The translations under genes were made by a program, and so were the position numbers. This document shows, piece after piece, positions 1-5,188 of a stretch of DNA of 6,431 nucleotides. The notes under the pieces were generated by a model, which saw only the letters and a program-made list of their open reading frames with translations, made no database searches and was not told the DNA's origin. Numbering within the stretch: position 1 is the first letter of the stretch; each line of letters begins with the position of its first letter. The DNA lies in NCBI GenBank assembly GCA_029266295.1, contig JAQSXD010000219.1:1-6431 (forward strand). The letters are read 5' to 3'. Source of the stretch: Bacillota bacterium (GTDB lineage Bacteria; Bacillota; Clostridia; Peptostreptococcales; Anaerovoracaceae).

Positions 1-783
1 CTCAATAAGCTTTAGGACAAAACGCTCCAGATAGGGCCAAACAAATTTTTCAAAGGCCCCGTATGAAAAAAACTGGCTGCTGATCCGGTTGACCCCGACA
101 AAGGCACGCGGAATTCCTGTTTTGCCGACAAGATCAATGCATTCTGCGATGGCATCATCGGTTGCGATGGAAATTGCTTCGCACAGCAGTTCAGGTGCTT
201 TGTAGGTATCCCGTATAAATTCGGGAAAGGATCTGAGCGTGGTGAAATAAGCAACGGGAAAGTTGATATGGGCGCCGTAGAGGTAAACTTGACCAAGGGC
301 CTCAGCGCTTTCCTTTTCCTTTTGGTGAAGATTCAGAAGATCTTCTTCTGCCAAGGTGATTTGCTCTTTTGAGGTCCCGAAGGCCCTGAAAAAGAAGGTT
401 TGGATGTACGCTTTATATCCTTTATCAATGATGATTCGATAGTCTTCTCTGGACATTGCTTCATATTCTACAACCTGATATTCATAGTCCTCAGGAAGAT
501 CCACTCCCGGCATTTTGCTTTTTAGAAGACCGATTTTATTTTGTAGTCTGCCGTGGTGGATAAAATAAATGGAGCGACGGATATCCCATAGGGGAAACGC
601 CTCCTTAATCAATGCTAATGAGGCAAAAGCTTTTTCTTCGTCGTAGAGAAAGTCATGATTCGATATACCGGAAAATCTTGCTGCATAGCTTTCAATCAAA
701 GGAGCACAGGAAATCCTGTCTGCTTTCTGATGGGAAATGGCAGCATATAGCCTTTCCTCTGGAGAAAAAACGTTCTGATTCAT
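1..783 (-). CDS. URO-D-family (corrinoid methyltransferase-like) protein, 3' end cut by window edge
   Basis: An open frame of 261 codons runs from an ATG at 783 to the left edge with no stop, so the C-terminus is missing. The N-terminus (about residues 7-40: SPEERLYAAI, then ADRISCAPLI, then AARFSGIS) has the usual opening of uroporphyrinogen-decarboxylase-fold proteins of the MtaA/MtbA/CmuA type. The stretch at 228-255 (FVGVNRISSQFFS followed by FEKFVWPYLERF) matches the core barrel segment before the metal site. In this family the TIM barrel binds zinc and moves methyl groups to or from a corrinoid protein. The zinc ligands lie further on, outside the window, so catalytic competence cannot be judged. 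It starts 20 nt after the DUF1638 gene, behind an AGGGGG ribosome-binding site at 795-800 with a longish 11-nt spacer. It is the last visible gene of the minus-strand operon. True heme-pathway HemE is unlikely given the neighbours. Whether it is the substrate or the acceptor methyltransferase is unknown. Confidence 0.85.
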   Translation of the reverse strand, partial: MNQNVFSPEERLYAAISHQKADRISCAPLIESYAARFSGISNHDFLYDEEKAFASLALIKEAFPLWDIRRSIYFIHHGRLQNKIGLLKSKMPGVDLPEDYEYQVVEYEAMSREDYRIIIDKGYKAYIQTFFFRAFGTSKEQITLAEEDLLNLHQKEKESAEALGQVYLYGAHINFPVAYFTTLRSFPEFIRDTYKAPELLCEAISIATDDAIAECIDLVGKTGIPRAFVGVNRISSQFFSYGAFEKFVWPYLERFVLKLIE

Positions 784-803
784 AAGACTGTTTACCCCCT
801 TGG

Positions 804-1499
804 TTATAGGATTTGACCTTGTGCCGGTGATAGAGAAAGTTCGCTGAAATGATCCAACGTTACCTGAGAGCCCGGGGGAACGATGCAAAAGTCCTCATCC
901 CAGTCTTCGGAAAACAGTTTTATCAAATGCTGGATACTTCCTTGTTTCATGCAAAGCTGCATATTCAATTTTCGGGCTGATTCCAATGCAATGGGGGTAC
1001 AGTCTTCTACAGGATAAGCACCTGTATCAAGCAGTGTAAAGCACTTGTAATGGGCCAGCATTACATCCATAATCCGATCTGTTTTTTTCTGTCCATATCG
1101 TTCCAAATACCGATCATACTCATTTACGATGCTGTACTGACTTTTTAGCCAGCCGCGGGTCAGGAAATAGCAGCCGCTGCTTCTTATGGTTATTTTATCT
1201 TTATTCTTATATAAAAACAAGTCGATACAGTCATTGGCTTGAGGGAATATCAAATTTGCTGTTGAAGATTTCAGCCCTACAACAGAGTTCCCGCAGTAGC
1301 CGAAGGATAATAGGATATTTTCAGGAGCCTGCTCGCGATCAATTCGGTCAATTTCCTCTTGAAGCTTGTCGTGTAGCTTTTGGGGAAACATATGTAAGGA
1401 GGAGTCGATCCATATAATAGGGTCTTGATTTTCGGCAGCGGACCGCGCCTTCCTAATTTCGTCTTCCAGGATCTCGCAAGCTAAAATAATATTACGCAT
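804..1499 (-). CDS. DUF1638 domain-containing protein
   Basis: This 231-residue protein is full length for DUF1638 and has the family's landmarks in order. They are LACEILEDEI at the N-terminus (6-15), WIDSSLHMFPQKLHDKLQ (30-47), ILLSFGYCGN (62-71), the FPQANDCIDLFL segment (85-96), GCYFLTRGWL (109-118), MLAHYKCFTLLDTG (147-160) and a C-terminal FCIVPPG (204-210). The cysteines in YCGN and NDCID and the conserved His residues are intact, which would suit metal or cofactor binding, but the biochemical role of DUF1638 is not established to my knowledge. Homologues often sit beside corrinoid proteins and methyltransferases in anaerobes, as here. The ATG at 1499 lies inside the end of the upstream corrinoid gene (8-nt overlap) and has a strong AGGAGG at 1509-1514, 9 nt upstream. 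Translational coupling with that corrinoid protein is therefore likely. No signal peptide or membrane segment is visible, so it is probably cytoplasmic. Confidence 0.88.
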   Translation of the reverse strand: MRNIILACEILEDEIRKARSAAENQDPIIWIDSSLHMFPQKLHDKLQEEIDRIDREQAPENILLSFGYCGNSVVGLKSSTANLIFPQANDCIDLFLYKNKDKITIRSSGCYFLTRGWLKSQYSIVNEYDRYLERYGQKKTDRIMDVMLAHYKCFTLLDTGAYPVEDCTPIALESARKLNMQLCMKQGSIQHLIKLFSEDWDEDFCIVPPGSQVTLDHFSELSLSPAQGQIL

Positions 1500-2214
1500 C
1501 TTCTCTGACCTCCTGCCATACGGAAGCAGGGGGACTACCTACATGTTTCTGAGCCCAGCGTCTTAGCTCAAGATTTGAGATCATTTTTTGACTGTCGGCT
1601 GACAGCTTGACATAAAGTTCATAGCTTTCAATAATGTCTTTTACAAAATAATCTGCTTCTACATAATTTTTCACTTCTTCGTCAACAAGTCCGCAGATCA
1701 CCACAACCACCTTCTCCCGAAGTCCCCTTTCTTTCAGCAAACTGACGGTTTTTTTCATAGAATAATAGGACGAGGTAATGAGGCCGGATAGGAACAAAAC
1801 CACAGGCTCATCTCCCGTAACCTGCTCCAAAATTATCTCCGGCGGCACGTTGACACCCAGATCCACGGGATGAATGCCCTTGGAATTAAAATAGGTGACG
1901 GCAATGTTCTTGCCGATATCATGAATATCTCTTTCGACGGTAGCGAATATGGCTTTGACTGGCTGAGGCAGGGAAGAATCTTCAGGAGGAAAGGTAATCA
2001 GTTTAATAACCTCCTTAAAGATCAGGCCGGACATAATCAGATCAGCAATAAAGTATCGCCCTTGGTTATAGTAGACCCCTACTCGGTTGACTCCCTCCTG
2101 AACCAAGCTGATAATGGAAACAGGGCTATCGCCCTCCCTTATTCTTTGGCTTACAATGTCGATGGCCAAGTCTTCGTTAAGCTCAAGTACAGCATCAATT
2201 AATTGGTCTTCCAT
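1492..2214 (-). CDS. Corrinoid (B12-binding) methyltransferase protein, divergent paralogue
   Basis: This 240-residue protein has the two-part MtbC/MttC/MtaC layout. An N-terminal helical cap covers residues 1-80 (GVNRVGVYYNQGRYFIADL at 41-59), followed by a Rossmann-like B12 domain. The cobalt-ligand motif is intact: D96-I-H98-D-I-G101-K-N, with His98 the expected axial ligand. SGLIT follows at 143-147. The later nucleotide-loop motif, usually a Gly-Gly pair as in MIGG of its plus-strand paralogue, reads VVICG (171-175), so one Gly is Cys174. The C-terminus is longer than the paralogue's (about residues 200-240, charged). I chose ATG 2214 because GGAGG at 2222-2226 sits 7 nt before it. An in-frame ATG at 2227-2229 overlaps that ribosome-binding site and has none of its own; it would give 245 residues. 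The gene follows gntR by 66 nt and overlaps the DUF1638 gene. It should carry methyl groups on cobalt between two methyltransferases, but its partner is not proven. Confidence 0.88.
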   Translation of the reverse strand: MEDQLIDAVLELNEDLAIDIVSQRIREGDSPVSIISLVQEGVNRVGVYYNQGRYFIADLIMSGLIFKEVIKLITFPPEDSSLPQPVKAIFATVERDIHDIGKNIAVTYFNSKGIHPVDLGVNVPPEIILEQVTGDEPVVLFLSGLITSSYYSMKKTVSLLKERGLREKVVVVICGLVDEEVKNYVEADYFVKDIIESYELYVKLSADSQKMISNLELRRWAQKHVGSPPASVWQEVREDA

Positions 2215-2280
2215 ATCTTTTCCTCCCATTATGTTGAATGATGACCGTTTAATTTGTAGTGTAGTGTCGATGCGATTCCA

Positions 2281-2985
2281 TTAAAGGGCAGAAACCGCAA
2301 AAAGCCTTCCGTAATCTTTTTTAATATGCATCCGTCCCCAGGCGATGGGTTTGTCGTCCTTGCTGATGCACTTCTGTTCGATTACCAGCAGGGGGCAACT
2401 CTCCTTCAGATCAAGGATTTTATTCAGTTCTTTATCCGAAATCTCTGGCCAGATTTTCAGCTCTTTCTTCACGGAAAAAAGGGAAACCTGATTGGTGATG
2501 ATTTCGGGGAAGGTGGCGTAGCCAATTTCATCCTCGATATTGGGCTGCCCTTTGTCATAAGGAAGATATTTTGTATCAATGGCAATTGGAACTTCATCCT
2601 CGTTAAAAAGAATGTTTTTGATCAGGATTACCTTTTTGCTTCTCGTAAGTCCCAGCTCCGCTGCAACATCCTCGGGAGCCGTTATGATGTCAACCTGATG
2701 AAGCTTAATATTCTCTACATATCGTTTGATAAAATCCGTTTCGTCAAAGTAGAGGATATGCTTGTTATATCGCGGCTCATTGACAAAATAGCCTTTGCCC
2801 GGAACCGAGTAGATATAACCCTTTTCCGACAGCAGCAAAAGTGCTTTTCTGGCGCTCATTCTGCTGACTCCATAGTTGGCGGAGAGACTGTTTTCGGAGG
2901 GAAGCATGTTGCCGGGTGCCAGGTCTCCTAATTCGATCTGTTCCTTCAAATCCTCCAGTATCTGCATATATTTTATTGCGTTCAT
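2281..2985 (-). CDS. GntR-family (HutC/UTRA type) transcriptional regulator
   Basis: From the ATG at 2985 this is a 234-residue protein. Residues 1-70 form the GntR winged helix: DLKEQIELGDLAPGNMLPSE (12-31), SANYGVSRMSARKALLLLSE (35-54) with the recognition helix, and the wing GYIYSVPGKGYFV (56-68). Residues about 75-230 form a UTRA-type effector domain, with VILIKNILFNEDEVPIAID (119-137), an LPY (141-143), and VIEQKCISKDDKPIAWGRMH (201-220). This is the HutC subfamily, whose members bind small-molecule ligands and usually repress. The frame is open back to a TTG at 3015. I prefer ATG 2985 because GAGG at 2992-2995 sits 6 nt before it, and the predicted promoter would start transcription near 3012, beyond that TTG. 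It is first in the minus-strand operon and divergent from the corrinoid/permease operon. Repeats in the shared control region suggest that it regulates both arms. The ligand is unknown. Confidence 0.92.
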   Translation of the reverse strand: MNAIKYMQILEDLKEQIELGDLAPGNMLPSENSLSANYGVSRMSARKALLLLSEKGYIYSVPGKGYFVNEPRYNKHILYFDETDFIKRYVENIKLHQVDIITAPEDVAAELGLTRSKKVILIKNILFNEDEVPIAIDTKYLPYDKGQPNIEDEIGYATFPEIITNQVSLFSVKKELKIWPEISDKELNKILDLKESCPLLVIEQKCISKDDKPIAWGRMHIKKDYGRLFAVSAL

Positions 2986-2991
2986 AGAAAA

Positions 2992-2995
2992 CCTC
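2992..2995 (-). promoter_or_regulatory. Ribosome-binding site fixing the gntR start
   Basis: On the minus strand GAGG lies 6 nt before ATG 2985. The two other possible in-frame starts, an ATG at 2995-2997 that overlaps this site and a TTG at 3013-3015, have no purine-rich site at a suitable distance. This decides the start of the GntR regulator. Confidence 0.65.
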
Positions 2996-3018
2996 ATTTG
3001 CGAATTATTGATCAATTT

Positions 3019-3047
3019 ATTCTATCATATGGTATATACAAGTACAA
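3019..3047 (-). promoter_or_regulatory. Predicted SigA-type promoter for the gntR operon
   Basis: On the minus strand a weak -35 box TTGTAC (plus coordinates 3042-3047) is separated by 17 bp from a good -10 box TAGAAT (3019-3024). Transcription would start near 3012, leaving a leader of about 27 nt before the ATG at 2985. The -35 box lies within the repeat GTACAAACT (3042-3050), and the spacer contains GTATATAC (3032-3039). A protein bound there would block this promoter, as expected for autoregulation. The -35 match is poor (3 of 6), so confidence is moderate. Confidence 0.5.
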
Positions 3048-3112
3048 ACTAATATTGACAGTTAGATTAAGATTCTATATACTGATATAAACCAGTATAT
3101 ACAAGTTTGTAC
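3032..3112. repeat. Nested direct and inverted repeats, probable GntR operator set
   Basis: Several exact repeats share this stretch. A 12-bp direct repeat GTATATACAAGT lies at 3032-3043 and 3095-3106, a shift of 63 bp or about six helical turns. A 9-bp inverted repeat pairs GTACAAACT (3042-3050) with AGTTTGTAC (3104-3112). A second 9-bp inverted repeat pairs TATATACTG (3076-3084) with CAGTATATA (3093-3101) across 8 bp. Both copies of the direct repeat begin with the palindrome GTATATAC (3032-3039, 3095-3102), and a one-mismatch copy CTATATAC is at 3075-3082. GT-N4-AC fits the general GntR-family operator pattern. The sites cover the -10/+1 region of the right-arm promoter and the spacer and -35 of the left-arm promoter. 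Assignment to the adjacent regulator is an inference from position and family. Confidence 0.7.
3055..3083 (+). promoter_or_regulatory. Predicted SigA-type promoter for the corrinoid/methyltransferase/permease operon
   Basis: A perfect -35 box TTGACA (3055-3060) is followed after exactly 17 bp by TATACT (3078-3083), one base from the consensus TATAAT. Transcription should start near 3090, giving a leader of about 50 nt before ATG 3140. The -10 box lies in the left half of the inverted repeat 3076-3101, so an operator-bound repressor would cover the core promoter. Such a strong promoter embedded in repeats implies a system that is high when induced and shut off otherwise. Confidence 0.8.
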
Positions 3113-3124
3113 GCAATCATAACA

Positions 3125-3130
3125 GGGAGG
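3125..3130 (+). promoter_or_regulatory. Ribosome-binding site of the right-arm corrinoid gene
   Basis: GGGAGG lies 9 nt before ATG 3140. It argues against the in-frame TTG at 3107, which has no Shine-Dalgarno sequence and lies within the operator repeat. Confidence 0.85.
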
Positions 3131-3139
3131 ATTAAAACT

Positions 3140-3784
3140 ATGTCTGTAAAGTATCAGCACATCACAGAAGCACTTGCTCAGCTGGAAGAGGAGGCTCTTG
3201 TCCAGGCACTTAAGGACGCTGTTGAGGCCGGCCCAAGCGCTGAGGAAGCGCAGGATATCGTCAATGCCTGCACCATGGGAATGGAAAGGGTAGGAGACCT
3301 GTTTGAGGAAGGGGAGTATTTTGTAGGGGATCTGATCTATGCTGCCGACATCCTGAAAGGCGGGATGGAACTCCTGGCGCCTTGTATCGGAGCCGGCGGT
3401 GTTTCCAAGATCGGAAAACTTGTCATAGGCTCTGCCCCCGGAGATCTTCACGATATCGGAAAAAATATTTTTATTGCAATGATGGAGGCTGCAGGTTTTG
3501 AGGTACATGATCTGGGTATCGATGTAGCCCCTGATAAGTTTGTGGAAAAGGTGAAAGAAGTTCAGCCGGATATCGTTGGAATCAGCGGACTGCTGACTTT
3601 GTCTCTCGACACAATGGGAGACGTAATCAACGCTTTGAAACAGGCAGGACTTCGGGATGGTGTTAAAGTGATGATCGGCGGAAATCCGGTCAGCGAAGCA
3701 GTTCAAAAGAGAGTTGGAGCGGATGCTCACAGTACCAATGCTGCTACAGGTGTGAAGCAGTGTAAAGAATGGGTGGTGGCATAA
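3140..3784 (+). CDS. Corrinoid (B12-binding) methyltransferase protein, MtbC/MttC-like
   Basis: At 214 residues this is a typical-length corrinoid protein of the methanol/methylamine/O-demethylase type. The N-terminal four-helix cap spans about residues 5-88 (MGMERVGDLFEEGEYFVGDL at 47-66, then YAADILKGGMELLAP at 67-81). The B12 domain follows: the cobalt-ligand motif D102-L-H104-D-I-G107-K-N, then VHDLGIDVAPDKFVE, GISGLLT (147-153), MIGGNPVS (178-185) and VGADAHSTNA (192-201). All usual cofactor-loop motifs are intact, with His104 the expected lower axial ligand. The protein carries a methyl group on cobalt between a substrate methyltransferase and an acceptor methyltransferase in the cytoplasm. 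It is first in the plus-strand operon, and only 2 nt separate its stop from the URO-D gene start, so the two are very likely partners. Substrate identity cannot be read from this subunit, so no gene symbol is given. Confidence 0.94.
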   Translation: MSVKYQHITEALAQLEEEALVQALKDAVEAGPSAEEAQDIVNACTMGMERVGDLFEEGEYFVGDLIYAADILKGGMELLAPCIGAGGVSKIGKLVIGSAPGDLHDIGKNIFIAMMEAAGFEVHDLGIDVAPDKFVEKVKEVQPDIVGISGLLTLSLDTMGDVINALKQAGLRDGVKVMIGGNPVSEAVQKRVGADAHSTNAATGVKQCKEWVVA

Positions 3785-3786
3785 CC

Positions 3787-4968
3787 ATGAGTGATGATGT
3801 ACAGAAATTATTACAGGAGCGAGTGGAACGGATCACGACAACGATCAAGATCGAAGAGCCCGATAGAGTACCAATTACTTCAATGTTTGAAACCTGGGCT
3901 GGACATTACAGCGGCTATTCTGTAACCGATGTGGCATTTAATTACGATAAGCTTGCAGAGTCTTTCTATAAGGTGGCAGAGGAATTCGAAGTAGATACCC
4001 TTCCACCGCCTCTTGGAGTGCGCTGCGGCCCCATCTATACCACTTTGGGAACCAAGGAATTTTCCTTCTTCAATAAAGACGGTGTACCACATGCCTCCAT
4101 TCAGCATATGGAGGGAAAGGACATCATGTCCGTTGAAGAATATCCTGAGCTGATCAAGGACCCTTACAAGTTTATTATCGAAAAGCAGCTTCCAAGGAGA
4201 TATAAAGCACTGGATCAGGCTCCCGATAAAAAAGCAGAAGCGCTTGGAAAGGCATGCTTCATCTATGAAAAATACATCGCCAACGCAGTGGGAAAACTCT
4301 GCGGCACGCTGGAAACAAAGTATGGAATTCCTGCTCTGTTTAAGTCCAGCACCGAAATGCCCCTGGATGCGCTGATGGATTATTTCAGAGGTTTCAGAGG
4401 CGTTTCTGTGGATATCAGAAGGAATAAAGAACAGGTGATAGAAGCCTGTGAAGCATTATATCCGGTCATGCTGCGACGTGCGGTGCAGAATCTTCCCAGC
4501 GGACCTTTCCCATTCATTTTTATCCCATTACATATTCCAACCTATTTGAAACCGAAAGATTTTGAAACCTTCTATTATCCGACCTTCAAGCGGATGATTG
4601 AGGATCTGATTTCCTTTGATCTGACACCCGCCCTGTTTATGGAAGGCAATTGGGAGCCTTACTACGATTATATCAACGAGCTTCCGAAGAAAAAGGTCGT
4701 AGGTCTTATTGAACATGGAGATTTCAAAAAGACCAAGGATAATATCGGAAAGACCATTACAATCTGGGGAGGAATGCCCATCGATGTCATCAACAATTCC
4801 ACAAAGGAAGAAGCAATTGATTATGCGAAAAAGCTTATCGATGACCTTGCTCCTGGAGGTGGCTATATCTTCGGCTGTGATAAATCACTCCTTGCACCCA
4901 ATGATGCAAACCCTGAAAATCTCAAAGCCGTATTCAAGTTCGTTAAAGAATACGGTGTCTATAAATAG
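3787..4968 (+). CDS. URO-D-family corrinoid-dependent methyltransferase
   Basis: This 393-residue protein is full length for the uroporphyrinogen-decarboxylase-fold methyltransferases (MtaA, MtbA, CmuA and relatives). Visible landmarks are the N-terminal KIEEPDRVPITSMFE (21-35), the core IFIPLHIPTYLKPKDFETFY (244-263) followed by YPTFKRMIEDL, then VVGLIEHGDF (304-313), ITIWGGMPIDVI (324-335) and the C-terminal GGGYIFGCDKSLLAP (357-371). In MtaA-type enzymes zinc is held by a His-x-Cys pair plus a later Cys. Here the pair reads H310-G-D312, while Cys364 remains, so the metal site is altered. I chose ATG 3787, 2 nt after the corrinoid stop, because a GGTGG stretch lies just upstream; an in-frame ATG at 3769 inside the corrinoid gene has no ribosome-binding site. 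Its position beside the corrinoid gene and upstream of a permease suggests the substrate-side methyltransferase. An acceptor-side role is the alternative. HemE is unlikely. Confidence 0.9.
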   Translation: MSDDVQKLLQERVERITTTIKIEEPDRVPITSMFETWAGHYSGYSVTDVAFNYDKLAESFYKVAEEFEVDTLPPPLGVRCGPIYTTLGTKEFSFFNKDGVPHASIQHMEGKDIMSVEEYPELIKDPYKFIIEKQLPRRYKALDQAPDKKAEALGKACFIYEKYIANAVGKLCGTLETKYGIPALFKSSTEMPLDALMDYFRGFRGVSVDIRRNKEQVIEACEALYPVMLRRAVQNLPSGPFPFIFIPLHIPTYLKPKDFETFYYPTFKRMIEDLISFDLTPALFMEGNWEPYYDYINELPKKKVVGLIEHGDFKKTKDNIGKTITIWGGMPIDVINNSTKEEAIDYAKKLIDDLAPGGGYIFGCDKSLLAPNDANPENLKAVFKFVKEYGVYK

Positions 4969-4973
4969 GAGGG
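4968..4973 (+). promoter_or_regulatory. Ribosome-binding site overlapping the URO-D stop codon
   Basis: GGAGGG begins at the last base of the TAG stop (4966-4968) of the methyltransferase gene and lies 5 nt before the ATG at 4979. The overlap implies coupled translation and is the main evidence that the following 54-codon frame is a real gene. Confidence 0.8.
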
Positions 4974-4978
4974 ATACA

Positions 4979-5143
4979 ATGATTATTAAATTACCAGCCC
5001 TGGAATCGGAACTATTTGATACCTGGGAAAAACATATCGAAGCAAACCCGGAACTGAAAAACAGCCCCATCGAAGCAAAAGAGGAATTCGAGCGGTCTGT
5101 TGACGAATATTACGCCATGATCATGCTCATATCTACCATGTAA
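4979..5143 (+). CDS. Small acidic protein of unknown function, 54 residues
   Basis: A 54-codon frame from ATG 4979 to TAA 5143 lies between the methyltransferase and permease genes, 10 nt after the former and 45 nt before the latter. I do not recognise the family. The composition is charged and strongly acidic. The first 45 residues look helical (LPALESELFDTWEKHIEANP at 5-24, then IEAKEEFERSVDEYYA at 31-46), and the tail is short and hydrophobic with several Met (MIMLISTM). There is no convincing signal peptide, and the hydrophobic tail is too short for a clear membrane span. Support for coding comes from the strong ribosome-binding site joined to the preceding stop and from the fit into the operon. 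The frame is open further upstream (to 4709), but that part is antiparallel-free overlap with the URO-D gene in another frame and is not taken as coding. It could be a small subunit or chaperone of the methyltransferase or a permease partner; this is a guess from position. Confidence 0.75.
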   Translation: MIIKLPALESELFDTWEKHIEANPELKNSPIEAKEEFERSVDEYYAMIMLISTM

Positions 5144-5175
5144 TGCACGGAACAAACAAAGGTTACTTAATTTAT

Positions 5176-5181
5176 AGGAGG
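5176..5181 (+). promoter_or_regulatory. Ribosome-binding site of the permease gene
   Basis: AGGAGG lies 7 nt before ATG 5189, an ideal arrangement that fixes the permease start. The 45-nt gap before the gene holds no hairpin with a T-run, so no terminator separates the permease from the upstream genes. Confidence 0.85.
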
Positions 5182-5188
5182 AAAATCA

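Noticed and set aside
12..296. A 94-codon minus-strand frame at the left edge
   Set aside because: It is a different frame from the open URO-D frame (783 to 1), which shows clear family motifs; this one has none.
2230..2280. Terminator or separate promoter between gntR and the left-arm corrinoid gene
   Set aside because: No stable hairpin with a T-run and no convincing -35/-10 pair is visible in either direction; co-transcription is the simpler reading.
2326..2931. A 201-codon plus-strand frame opposite the GntR gene
   Set aside because: It is antisense to a clear winged-helix/UTRA protein, has no recognisable motif, and its start lacks a ribosome-binding site.
3084..3139. Cobalamin riboswitch in the leader of the right-arm operon
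   Set aside because: The leader is only about 50 nt, far too short for a B12 riboswitch, and no B12-box-like sequence is seen.
3062..3730. A 222-codon minus-strand frame opposite the right-arm corrinoid gene
   Set aside because: The plus strand encodes intact B12-binding motifs. The minus-strand translation is Cys/His/Phe-rich shadow sequence, and it crosses the control region.
4966..4968. Possible pyrrolysine-type readthrough of the TAG ending the methyltransferase gene
   Set aside because: The protein is already full length with its C-terminal motif, readthrough would add only seven residues before TAA, and the TAG is part of the next gene's ribosome-binding region. The URO-D family is not one that uses in-frame amber codons.
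3787..4968. Genuine heme-pathway uroporphyrinogen decarboxylase (HemE)
   Set aside because: The operon with a corrinoid protein and a permease, the length of 393 residues and the divergent motifs fit the methyltransferase branch of the fold; no other heme gene is nearby.
4709..5143. A 144-codon plus-strand frame ending at the same stop as the small protein
   Set aside because: Its first 90 codons overlap the URO-D methyltransferase in another frame and have no ribosome-binding site; only the part from ATG 4979 has a proper start signal.
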